Shown piece by piece: positions 30,389 through 37,615 of a stretch of DNA of 64,000 nucleotides. Origin of the DNA: Pedococcus_A sp963730585 (GTDB taxonomy: Bacteria; Actinomycetota; Actinomycetes; Actinomycetales; Dermatophilaceae); the NCBI GenBank assembly GCA_963730585.1, contig CAVSSL010000011.1, forward strand, positions 620,001-684,000. Direction: 5' to 3'. The position numbers and the translations under genes were made by a program. The notes beneath the pieces were generated by a model that worked only from the letters and a program-made list of their open reading frames with translations, was not told the DNA's origin and ran no database searches. Each line of letters begins with the position of its first letter. Position 1 is the first letter of the stretch.

Positions 30389-30441
30389 CTGTTGTCGGGT
30401 CCCTCTGTCGTCGGGCTCAGGGTTCCTGTGCCTGCGGCCGC

Positions 30442-30897
30442 TCAGCCCTTGCCGGCGTAGAACACGAGGCGGAACTTGCCGATCTGCACCTCGTCGCCGG
30501 TCTTGAGGGCGACCTCGTCGATGCGCTCCCGGTTGACGTAGGTGCCGTTCAAGGAGCCGACGTCGCGCACGACGAAGGTGTCGCCCTCGCGACGGAAGAC
30601 GGCGTGCTTGCGCGAGACGGTGACGTCGTCGAGGAAGATGTCGCTGTCGGGGTGACGCCCCGAGGCGACCTCGTCGTCGTCGAGGAGGAACCGCGCCCCG
30701 GTGTTGGGTCCGCGCAGCACGACGAGCAGCGCGGTGCCCGCGCGGAGCGCGTCGACGGTCGCCTGGTCAGCCTTGCTGAGGGAGACCTCCGCTTCCGCGC
30801 CCGTCTCGATCTGCTCGAGGCCACTGATGCCGGGAAGGCGCATCGTCGTGGGCTCATGGGCGCGCGAGGCCTGCTCCTCGTGCTCGCTGCCAGTCAT
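30442..30897 (-). CDS. FHA-domain protein of the GarA/OdhI type
   Basis: 151 residues starting MTGSEHEEQ after GGAG. The C-terminal FHA domain is almost textbook: LLDDDEVASGRHPDSDIFLD, DVTVSRKHAVFRREG, DVGSLNGTYVNRERID and DEVQIGKFRLVFY. The GRHPDSD, SRKH and GSLNGTYVN residues bind phosphothreonine. In mycobacteria and corynebacteria GarA/OdhI, phosphorylated near the N terminus by PknB/PknG, inhibits 2-oxoglutarate dehydrogenase and glutamate dehydrogenase. A Thr-Thr pair occurs N-terminally in HEPTTMRLPG, though the flanks differ from the GarA ETTSV motif, so the phosphosite is a guess. Confidence 0.87.
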   Translation of the reverse strand: MTGSEHEEQASRAHEPTTMRLPGISGLEQIETGAEAEVSLSKADQATVDALRAGTALLVVLRGPNTGARFLLDDDEVASGRHPDSDIFLDDVTVSRKHAVFRREGDTFVVRDVGSLNGTYVNRERIDEVALKTGDEVQIGKFRLVFYAGKG

Positions 30898-31006
30898 CTG
30901 CCGGGCTCCTCGTCTCGTCTCGTCCACGCGGTTCTAGCAAAACACAAAAGGTAGGTGATGCTTCCGCTCTGCCGCAGGTATTTGGGCCCGCGTGCCTGAG
31001 GTCGGC

Positions 31007-31396
31007 TCAGCCAATCTGGCCGCGGTACGTCGCCTGGTCCATGAGGGCGTCGACCGACGCCAGGTCGTCGACCTTGAGCTCGTACATCCAGCCCTCGCCG
31101 TAGGGGTCGGTGTTGACCAGCTCGGGAGTGGCGTCGAGGGACTCGTTGACGGCAGTCACCTCACCCGCCAGCGGGGCGTAGAGGTCGCTCACGGACTTCG
31201 TGGACTCCACCTCGCCGCAGGCGTCGCCGGCCGCGACGGTGTCACCCACCGTGGGCAGGCTGACGTAGACCACGTCGCCGAGGGCGTCCTGGGCGAAGGA
31301 GGTGATGCCCACGCGGACCACTCCACCGTCGCCGGCGCGCACCCACTCGTGCTCGGCGGTGTAGCGCAGGTCCTCGGGGTACTCCAGCTCGCTCAT
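31007..31396 (-). CDS. gcvH: Glycine cleavage system H protein
   Basis: 129 residues. The start YPEDLRYTAEHEWVRAGDGG, GITSFAQDALGDVVYVSLP and the lipoyl-lysine motif GEVESTKSVSDLYAP are diagnostic. It carries the aminomethyl group between GcvP and GcvT on lipoyl-lysine. It sits between a DUF881 gene and the FHA gene as in mycobacteria, not next to gcvP, so it is not under the glycine riboswitch seen upstream of gcvP. Confidence 0.95.
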   Translation of the reverse strand: MSELEYPEDLRYTAEHEWVRAGDGGVVRVGITSFAQDALGDVVYVSLPTVGDTVAAGDACGEVESTKSVSDLYAPLAGEVTAVNESLDATPELVNTDPYGEGWMYELKVDDLASVDALMDQATYRGQIG

Positions 31397-31481
31397 GGTT
31401 CTCCTCGTCGAGAGTGCGGTGCAGTGACTTTGCGGTGCAGGGGTGTGGCGGTGGTGCTCTCAGCGGATGTCCAACAGGTGC

Positions 31482-32309
31482 TCACTTGCCCGCGCCTGGG
31501 GCGGCTGGGACGGGGCGAGCGTACTGAGGCTCTTCAAGGGTGTGCAATGCGGTGATGGAGACCGAGTCGCGCTGGTCGACGGTCGACACCGCCCCGAGCC
31601 GGCGCACGGACTCGTTCACCCCGCCCGGGATGTCCATCGCCGAGGCCATCGTGGCGCTGCCGCCGACCGCCGTGAAGACGTACGGCGACGTCACCTTCAC
31701 CCCGCTGACCTCGACGCCGCCCGGCGTGTCGGTGAAGTAGGTGTCGGCGACGACGCGCACCGAGCCGATCTGCACGGCCTCGGCTCCGGCGTCCCGCAGC
31801 TCCTGCAGCGCGTCGAGCAGCAGCGCGCTGGTCACCTTGCCGGCCGGGTCGTCGATCGTGAGCACGATGCCGGGCCCCTCGGCGGGCGCCGTGCCGGCCA
31901 GGATGCCGAGCGTGTCGAGCCGTTCCTGGGCGGCGCGCAGTGCCTCGGCACTGCTGTCGGCACCGCTGGCGAGCCGGTCACGGGTGAGCTCCAGGGCGCG
32001 GGCGTCGTTGCCGAGGCGCGCGGCGTCCTGCGACACGTCGTCGAGGATGCGCACCAGCTCGTCCTCGCGGAGCTGCTCCAGGCCCTGCTCCTGGGTCTGC
32101 TGCACCTGGGTCGCCAGCGCGAAGCCGAGCACGATGGCGAGCAGGGCGGCGAACAGGTTGGCCCGGGTGGCCCGCGGCCTGGCCATCCGGAACATGGTGC
32201 GCCACGAGCTCTGCTGGGCGGCCGGCGTCTGTGGTGCCTCGCTCGACTGGCTTGGCCCGCTCGGCTGGGTCGGCTCGGTGGGCGGGGTGGGCTGGGTGGG
32301 CTGGGTCAT
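31482..32309 (-). CDS. DUF881 membrane-anchored protein (second copy)
   Basis: 275 residues. A Pro/Thr/Gln-rich cytoplasmic start (MTQPTQPTPPTEPTQPSGP) precedes one membrane segment (LFAALLAIVLGFALATQVQQ), a coiled coil and the DUF881 extracytoplasmic domain (GIVLTIDDPAGKV...LLDALQELRDAGAEAVQIGS...VVADTYF). DUF881 proteins flank the small basic protein gene in most actinobacteria; their role is not established. The start overlaps the small basic protein stop (ATGA), showing coupling. Confidence 0.88.
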   Translation of the reverse strand: MTQPTQPTPPTEPTQPSGPSQSSEAPQTPAAQQSSWRTMFRMARPRATRANLFAALLAIVLGFALATQVQQTQEQGLEQLREDELVRILDDVSQDAARLGNDARALELTRDRLASGADSSAEALRAAQERLDTLGILAGTAPAEGPGIVLTIDDPAGKVTSALLLDALQELRDAGAEAVQIGSVRVVADTYFTDTPGGVEVSGVKVTSPYVFTAVGGSATMASAMDIPGGVNESVRRLGAVSTVDQRDSVSITALHTLEEPQYARPVPAAPGAGK

Positions 32310-32638
32310 GCGCGGAAGAGGTGTCGGCGGATCGAGGCGACGTTGGAGAAGATGCGGACGCCGAGGACGACCACGACGCCGGTCGACAGCTGCGAACCGA
32401 CGCCGAGCTGGTCGCCGAGGTAGACGATGAACGCCGCGACGACGACGTTGGCGAGGAACGAGACGACGAACACCTTGTCGTTGAAGATGCCGTCGAGGAC
32501 GGCCCGCACGCCGCCGAACACCGCGTCCAGGGCGGCGATGACCGCGATGGGCAGGTACGGCTGGAGCCACAGCGGCACCTCGGGCTGCAGGAACAAGCCG
32601 ATGAGGATGCCGCCGATGAGGCCGAGGACCGGGATCAC
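32306..32638 (-). CDS. sbp: Small basic protein, DUF1290 family (three membrane segments)
   Basis: 110 residues, nearly all membrane: VLGLIGGILIGLFL, YLPIAVIAALDAVFGGVRA and VFVVSFLANVVVAAFIVYLG, ending in ASIRRHLFRA. The DAVFGGVRA...FNDKVFVVSF block defines the Sbp/DUF1290 family, found in actinobacteria and Bacillus. It is linked by four-base ATGA overlaps to the DUF881 genes on both sides, so the three proteins are probably made in fixed proportion and may form a membrane complex (inference). Confidence 0.88.
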   Translation of the reverse strand: MIPVLGLIGGILIGLFLQPEVPLWLQPYLPIAVIAALDAVFGGVRAVLDGIFNDKVFVVSFLANVVVAAFIVYLGDQLGVGSQLSTGVVVVLGVRIFSNVASIRRHLFRA

Positions 32639-33645
32639 TGTGCTGGCTCCATGCTGTTGGTCGGTGCGGTGCTGGTGGTCGGTGCGGTGCTGGTGGTCGG
32701 TGCGGTGCTGGTGGTCGCGCTGCCGGTGGCTCCCCCCGGCCCGCTGGTCGCGGAGCTGCTGCCCGGCACGGTGGCGTACCGCGTGGTGAGGGACGTGGCG
32801 GCCGGCAGGGTCAGGCGCTTGGAGGCCGCCATGGTGACACGGACGCCGTAGTTGTCCTTCAGGGCCCGCACGTAGGAGCCGCCGGCGGTGTCGGCGAAGT
32901 TCGCCTCGAGGTCGGGTGAGCCGATGGCGGTCAGGACGTAGGGACGGGTCAGCGGCCGGTAGTTCACCAGGATCGCCTCACCGGCGAAGCGGATCGCCGA
33001 CCGGGCGGTGAGTCGCTGGCCGTTGATGGCGACCGCCTCCGCGCCCGCTTCCCAGAGCCCGTTGGCGACGATCTGCAGGTCCTTCGAGAGCACCTTGCCC
33101 TCGTCGGCCTCGGCCTGGGTGCGGGGGTTGCCGTCGGCGCTGCCGCCGCCCTGGGCGCGCGCGTCGTCGAGGGTGACGGTCAGGCCCGGACCCGTCGCGG
33201 CCGCCGAGCCGGTCACCAGGGCGAGCGAGGACAGCCGACCGGAGAGGTCTCCCTGCCCGCCGAGGGCGTTGGCCTGGAGCCGGTCGATCTCCGCCTGCAG
33301 GGACTGCACCTGGCGGGCATTCTGGTCGGCGGCCGAGCGACGCGCCTCGATCTGCTCCACCAGGTCTGCACGGGCCCGCGACGACGTGGTGTCCCGGCGC
33401 CCCAGCGACAGGGCCCCGGTGGCGAAGAGCAGCCCCATCACGAGCACGGCCGCGAGCACCGACGGGCTGCGCGTGCTGGTCGCGCGTGGAAGCCCGGCGG
33501 ACGCGCGCTCCTCGGCCGCCGCGGCATACCCGGGGTCGAGCGGGCGCTCCATCATGGACGTGAGGAGCGTCATCGACTCGTCCGGGCGCCGGCCCGGCAG
33601 CGTGGTCTGCGGCGCGGGCGTGCGGTGGGAGGTCGGCGGCGTCAT
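32635..33645 (-). CDS. DUF881 membrane-anchored protein (first copy)
   Basis: 336 residues with one membrane segment (SVLAAVLVMGLLFATGALSL), a short coiled coil (VEQIEARRSAADQNARQVQ) and a DUF881 domain (GLTVTLDDARAQG...IVANGLWEAGAEAVAINGQR...GEAILVNYRPL). The C terminus is a low-complexity Ser/Thr/Ala/Pro tail encoded by an 18-base tandem repeat (TTSTAP repeated). The start shares one base with the stop of the upstream phosphatidyltransferase gene (TGATG). Confidence 0.86.
   Translation of the reverse strand: MTPPTSHRTPAPQTTLPGRRPDESMTLLTSMMERPLDPGYAAAAEERASAGLPRATSTRSPSVLAAVLVMGLLFATGALSLGRRDTTSSRARADLVEQIEARRSAADQNARQVQSLQAEIDRLQANALGGQGDLSGRLSSLALVTGSAAATGPGLTVTLDDARAQGGGSADGNPRTQAEADEGKVLSKDLQIVANGLWEAGAEAVAINGQRLTARSAIRFAGEAILVNYRPLTRPYVLTAIGSPDLEANFADTAGGSYVRALKDNYGVRVTMAASKRLTLPAATSLTTRYATVPGSSSATSGPGGATGSATTSTAPTTSTAPTTSTAPTNSMEPAQ
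32658..32715. repeat. 18-base tandem repeat in the 3' end of the first DUF881 gene
   Basis: A unit of GGTCGGTGCGGTGCTGGT type occurs three times in succession and encodes TTSTAP hexapeptides near the C terminus. Being a multiple of three, copy changes alter only tail length. Confidence 0.8.
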
Positions 33646-34238
33646 CAGGCCACCGTGGCCGTCCGGGCGCTCACGACGACCTGCCGGGCCTGGACGATGT
33701 ACATCACCCCGGCCAGCCAGTAGAGACAGGTGCCCCACCAGGCGAACGCCCAGCCGATGGGCAGGGCCCACTCGGCGAAGGTGCTCTGCCCCTCACCGAG
33801 GAGCAGGAGCGGGAAGGCGTAGAGCAGGTTGAAGGTCGCGGCCTTGCCGACGAAGTGGACCGGCAGCCCGGTCTGGCCGTACCGCTTGATGACGACCATC
33901 ACCACCGCCAGGAGGACCTCACGCAGGACCAGCACGGCGACGAGCCACCACGGGATGATCTCGCGCCAGGCAAGGCCCAGGAGCGTCGTGGCGATGTAGA
34001 GACGGTCGGCGAGCGGGTCCAGCAGCTGGCCGACGCGTGAGACGAGGCCGAACTTCCGCGCGATCTTGCCATCGAGGTAGTCACTGACCCCCGACAGCAT
34101 GAGCGTGACGAGCGCGATGACGTCGTGCTCGGCGAGGATGGCCCACAGGAAGATCGGGACGCCCACGAGGCGCAGCACCGACAGGACGTTGGGCACGGTG
34201 AGCACGCGGTCGGAGACGGCGGCCTCCCCCGGGCTCAT
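33645..34238 (-). CDS. CDP-alcohol phosphatidyltransferase (PgsA-like)
   Basis: About 197 residues with five or six membrane segments. The CDP-alcohol phosphotransferase motif DG-x2-AR-x8-G-x3-D-x3-D is complete: SDYLDGKIARKFGLVS followed by GQLLDPLADRL. It transfers a phosphatidyl group from CDP-diacylglycerol to an alcohol such as glycerol phosphate or inositol phosphate. Position at the head of the DUF881 operon matches mycobacterial pgsA2 (Rv1822). The start is uncertain: ATG at 34238 or an in-frame GTG at 34265, neither with a strong ribosome-binding site. Confidence 0.85.
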   Translation of the reverse strand: MSPGEAAVSDRVLTVPNVLSVLRLVGVPIFLWAILAEHDVIALVTLMLSGVSDYLDGKIARKFGLVSRVGQLLDPLADRLYIATTLLGLAWREIIPWWLVAVLVLREVLLAVVMVVIKRYGQTGLPVHFVGKAATFNLLYAFPLLLLGEGQSTFAEWALPIGWAFAWWGTCLYWLAGVMYIVQARQVVVSARTATVA

Positions 34239-34366
34239 CGTCGTCTGCTCGCCCTCACGCACCACGGCAAGAGCCTATGCGCTGGGGACTCGCCCGCCGT
34301 ACCCGGCTCGCCCGAGTCCCTGCAGTCAGGGGTCCATTCACGTCAGGGGGTCCGTACAGTCGCGGC

Positions 34367-35530
34367 ATGGACGACCCGCTGCTGGCGCCGACCCTGCCCG
34401 AGCTGCGTCGCCGCCAGGGGCTGAAGTGGCGGCTGTATGGCGACGAGGTGCTCCCCCTGTGGGTGGCGGAGATGGACGTGTTCCCCGCGGAGCCGGTGAC
34501 GCGGGCGGTCACGGAGGCGATGGCGCTCGGCGACACCGGCTACCCGTGGGCCCGCGACTACATCGAGGCCGTCACGGCGTTCGCGCGCCGTCACTGGGGC
34601 TGGGACGTCGAGCCGGCTCGGGCTCGCCTGGTGCCCAACGTCATGCTCGGCATCAGCGAGGTGCTGCGCCTGGTCACCGACCCCGGTGACGCCGTCGTCG
34701 TCAACTGCCCGGTGTACCCACCGTTCTACGCGTTCGTGCGCAACCTCGGCCGCCGTGTGGTCGAGGCGCCGCTCACCGCCGAGGGCCGCATCGACCTCAC
34801 CACCCTCGACAGAGCGTTCGGTGAGGCGCGGCGCGGTGGCCGCCCGGCGGCATACCTGCTGGCCAGTCCCCACAACCCGACCGGTGCGGTGCACACCGCG
34901 CAGGAGCTGGCCGCCGCGGGCGAGCTGGCGGCGGAGCACGGCGTGCGGGTGGTGGTCGACGAGATCCACGCGCCGCTGGTGCACGCGCCACACCGGTTCG
35001 TGCCCTACCTGTCGCTGCCGGTGGGGTCGGTGGCGTTCTCGGTCTTCTCGGCGAGCAAGGGCTTCAACCTGGCCGGCCTGACGTCGGCCGTGGCGATCGC
35101 CGGTGAGGAGTCCGCCCGGGAGCTCGCCGCGATGCCGGAGGAGGTCGCGTTCGGGGCCAGCCACGTCGGCTCGATCGCCCAGGCCGCGGCGCTGCGGGAC
35201 GGGGACGACTGGCTGCGCGCGCTGCTCGGCGGCCTCGACCGCAACCGCCGGCTGCTCCGCGACCTGCTGGCCGACGCCCTGCCCGAGGTGGGCTACCGCG
35301 TCCCCGAGGGCACCTATCTCGCCTGGCTGGACTGTCGCTCCTTCGGGCTGGGCGACGACCCGGCCACCTACTTCCGAGAGCACGCGAAGGTGGCGCTCAG
35401 CCGCGGCCTCGACTTCGGGACTGGTGGCGCGGGGCATGCCCGGCTGAACTTCGCGACGTCCCCGGCGGTTCTCACCGAGGCCGTCGACCGGATGACGCGA
35501 GCCGTACGCGACCACCGGGCTCGGTGCTGA
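34367..35530 (+). CDS. MalY/PatB-type PLP-dependent C-S lyase / aminotransferase
   Basis: 387 residues. Fold-type I PLP enzyme of the MalY/PatB subgroup: LPLWVAEMDVFPAEPV near the N terminus, PNVMLGISEVLRL, SPHNPTGAVHT, VVVDEIHAPLVH and the PLP-lysine motif SVFSASKGFNLAGL. The Asn, Asp, Tyr and Lys of the cofactor site fall in these blocks. PatB-type enzymes cleave cystathionine or cysteine S-conjugates. The ATG at 34367 begins MDDPLLAPTLPEL. Its TGA is followed at once by the remains of a hydrolase gene in the same frame. Confidence 0.85.
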   Translation: MDDPLLAPTLPELRRRQGLKWRLYGDEVLPLWVAEMDVFPAEPVTRAVTEAMALGDTGYPWARDYIEAVTAFARRHWGWDVEPARARLVPNVMLGISEVLRLVTDPGDAVVVNCPVYPPFYAFVRNLGRRVVEAPLTAEGRIDLTTLDRAFGEARRGGRPAAYLLASPHNPTGAVHTAQELAAAGELAAEHGVRVVVDEIHAPLVHAPHRFVPYLSLPVGSVAFSVFSASKGFNLAGLTSAVAIAGEESARELAAMPEEVAFGASHVGSIAQAAALRDGDDWLRALLGGLDRNRRLLRDLLADALPEVGYRVPEGTYLAWLDCRSFGLGDDPATYFREHAKVALSRGLDFGTGGAGHARLNFATSPAVLTEAVDRMTRAVRDHRARC

Positions 35531-35998
35531 GGTCTAGACGGGCGCACCTTCGACACCGTCGAGGCCGGGATCGGGTATGCCGGTGAGCTGGGTTTCGGGG
35601 AGGTGCTCGACCGCGGGGTGCGCGCCGCCGAGGCGCCGCCCACTGAGGTGGTCTACGCGGGGTTCTCGCTGGGCGTGATGCCTGCCCAGCAGCTCGCGCA
35701 GACCCGGCCGGGCGCCCGCGGCGCGCTGCTGCTGCACGCCTGCCTGCCGGTATCCGAGTTCGGTTCCGCGTGGCCCGACGGGGTTCCGGTCCAGGTGCAC
35801 GCCATGGACGCCGACCCGTTCTTCGTCGGCGATGGCGACATCGAGGCAGCACGGCAGCTGGTCGGGCAGGCCGCCGACGGTGAGCTGTTCCTCTACCCCG
35901 GCGAGGCGCACCTGTTCGCCGACAGCTCCCTGCCCACCTACGACCCCGACGCGACTGCGCTGCTGCGCGAGCGGGTGCTGGCCTTCCTCAGCCGCTGA
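35531..35998 (+). pseudogene. 5'-truncated dienelactone hydrolase family gene
   Basis: Homology-like sequence begins abruptly after the malY stop with LDGRTFDTVEAGIGYAGELG, which would be around residue 40 of a complete protein of about 195 residues. No start codon with a ribosome-binding site precedes it; the first GTG (35603) lies deeper in. The rest is intact to a normal stop: nucleophile elbow VYAGFSLG (Ser), Asp in AMDADPFF and His in YPGEAHLFAD, so the triad is present but the first strands are missing. Its 3' end overlaps the converging WYL gene by 61 bases. Probably a deletion remnant; expression as a shortened protein cannot be excluded. Confidence 0.65.
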
Positions 35999-36921
35999 GC
36001 CAGGCTGCGCACTGCAGCCTCCACCTCGGGACCACCCACGACTCGGAAGGCGTGTGGCACCGACGCCAGCTGCGCGGCATACCAGTGCGGGTTGCTGGTG
36101 CTGCCGACCAGGCGTGACGTCTGCTCGTCCACCGGTTCCAGGCGACCGAGGGCGCGGGGGACGCAACGGCCGGCCTCGGCCACGGGTGCCTCGATGACGA
36201 CCTCCGCGGCGTACTCCCAGCCGACGGCGAGGTGCTCCTCGAGCACGGCGACGGGGTCGAGGCCAGCCGGAGGGGTGAAGGTCTCCGCGAGCGCCTCGAC
36301 CCTGCGGACCCGGTCGACCCGGTAGGCGCGCAGGGCGTCGGCCGTCAACGACCGGCACAGCACGTACCAGCGGCCGTGCCGCACCACCACCGCCCACGGC
36401 TCGACCTCCATCACCCACTCCGAGCCGGCCTCGGAGCGGTAGTCCAGGCGCACCCGCTGGCGAGTCGCGCACGCCTGCACCAGAGCGCTCGTCGTGGCGG
36501 GGTCGGGCCGAGCGGCGGCGCGGTCGGGGGCAGGCGCCGTGGTCCGTCTCACCGCCTCGGCCTGGGCTGCCACCGGCTCCGGCAGCGCGCGCACGAGCTT
36601 GCCCAGGGCACCGCCCACCGGGTCGCTCGGGTCGCTGGCGGCGTGGTGCCCGTCGAGCACCGCCATGACCAGGCCCAGCGCCTCGGTGGCGGAGAAGACC
36701 AGGGGTGGCAGGCGCAGCCCGCGGCCGACGCGGTAGCCGCCGTAGGGGCCCCGCACCGACTCGATCGGGATGCCCGACTCACGGAGCAGACCGACGTAGC
36801 GGCGGGCGGCCCGCTCCGAGACGCCGAGCTTCTCCCCCAGCCGCTGCGCGGTGACGCCGGGGGTGTCCTGGAGGATCTGCAGGCACAGCAGCGCGCGCGC
36901 CGTCGGGCTGGACTCGTCCAC
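35938..36921 (-). CDS. YafY-type transcriptional regulator with HTH and WYL domains
   Basis: About 327 residues from GTG (VDESSPTARALLCLQ). The N-terminal winged helix is seen in TPGVTAQRLGEKLGVSERAA and RYVGLLRESGIPIES, followed by VRGPYGGYRVGRGLRLPP typical of YafY/PafC proteins. The WYL-type domain (VRLDYRSEAG...EVEPWAVVVRHGRWYVLCR) binds nucleic acid or nucleotide ligands, and a C-terminal WCX domain ends the protein. A longer frame to 36984 would overlap the divergent DinB start, so the internal GTG was preferred. It probably controls the divergent DinB gene through the repeats at 36938-36969. Confidence 0.82.
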   Translation of the reverse strand: MDESSPTARALLCLQILQDTPGVTAQRLGEKLGVSERAARRYVGLLRESGIPIESVRGPYGGYRVGRGLRLPPLVFSATEALGLVMAVLDGHHAASDPSDPVGGALGKLVRALPEPVAAQAEAVRRTTAPAPDRAAARPDPATTSALVQACATRQRVRLDYRSEAGSEWVMEVEPWAVVVRHGRWYVLCRSLTADALRAYRVDRVRRVEALAETFTPPAGLDPVAVLEEHLAVGWEYAAEVVIEAPVAEAGRCVPRALGRLEPVDEQTSRLVGSTSNPHWYAAQLASVPHAFRVVGGPEVEAAVRSLAQRLRKASTRSRSSAVASGS

Positions 36922-36937
36922 GAGGACAGGGTTGCAG

Positions 36938-36969
36938 GGTTCCGGAACCGATGCGTCCGGAACCGGTCC
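36938..36969. promoter_or_regulatory. Candidate operator between the WYL regulator and the DinB gene
   Basis: A perfect 12-base palindrome GGTTCCGGAACC (36938-36949) is followed by a direct repeat of TCCGGAACCG: copies start at 36941 and 36956, 15 bases apart. These lie in the 60-base gap between divergent starts. Regulators beside their targets usually bind such sites; binding is inferred. Confidence 0.5.
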
Positions 36970-36982
36970 TACCGTGGCGCCC

Positions 36983-37567
36983 ATGACCACAACTGGCAGC
37001 ACGACAGACTCCACCTGGAAGCCCGAGCCCTGGGAACCGCCGTTCGCCGGCAGCGAAGCCGACCACCTGCTCGGCGCGCTCGACCGGCTCCGCACCACCT
37101 TCCGGTGGAAGGCCGCCGGACTCGATGCCCCGGGCCTGCAGACCCGCATCGGGGCGTCGTCGCTGACGCTCGGTGGCCTTCTCAAGCACCTGGCAGCCGT
37201 GGAAGACCACCACTTCACCATGAAGATGCGGGGCGAGCCGATGGGTCCGCCGTGGGACGCGACCGGGTGGGACGGCTCCAACGACTGGGAGTTCACCTCG
37301 GCAGCGGACGACACCCCGGAGGAGCTGTACGCCCTGTGGGACGGCGCTGTCGAGCGTTCGCGTGCCCGCCTCCGCGCCGCCCTGGTCGACGGCGGGCTCG
37401 ACCAGCCCGTGCACGTCACGGCACCGGACGGCCAGCACGCCACCCTGCGCCGTCTCGTCTGCGACCTCATCGAGGAGTACGGCAGGCACACCGGGCACGC
37501 CGACCTGCTCCGCGAGGCCGTCGACGGTGTGGTCGGTGAGGACCCTCCGCACGGCTGGCACGCCTGA
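36983..37567 (+). CDS. DinB / DUF664 family protein
   Basis: 194 residues starting MTTTGSTTDSTWKPEPWEPP. A four-helix DinB-like fold is suggested by the spaced histidines in LGGLLKHLAAVEDHHFTMKM and DLIEEYGRHTGHADLLREAV, which would form the metal site. FTSAADDTPEELYALWDGAV is also typical of DUF664 proteins. Members include thiol transferases such as mycothiol-dependent enzymes; the exact reaction here is unknown. It is transcribed away from the WYL regulator and ends three bases before a strong terminator. Confidence 0.82.
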   Translation: MTTTGSTTDSTWKPEPWEPPFAGSEADHLLGALDRLRTTFRWKAAGLDAPGLQTRIGASSLTLGGLLKHLAAVEDHHFTMKMRGEPMGPPWDATGWDGSNDWEFTSAADDTPEELYALWDGAVERSRARLRAALVDGGLDQPVHVTAPDGQHATLRRLVCDLIEEYGRHTGHADLLREAVDGVVGEDPPHGWHA

Positions 37568-37569
37568 TC

Positions 37570-37609
37570 CCGGCGCGAGGACGGGGTTCACGGCCCGTCC
37601 TCGCGCCGG
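37570..37609. terminator. Strong hairpin terminator between the DinB and GH12-like genes
   Basis: A perfect 16-base-pair stem (CCGGCGCGAGGACGGG at 37570-37585 with its complement at 37594-37609) surrounds an eight-base loop, three bases after the DinB stop and six before the end of the converging gene. It probably works in both directions. Confidence 0.75.
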
Positions 37610-37615
37610 CGGCGT

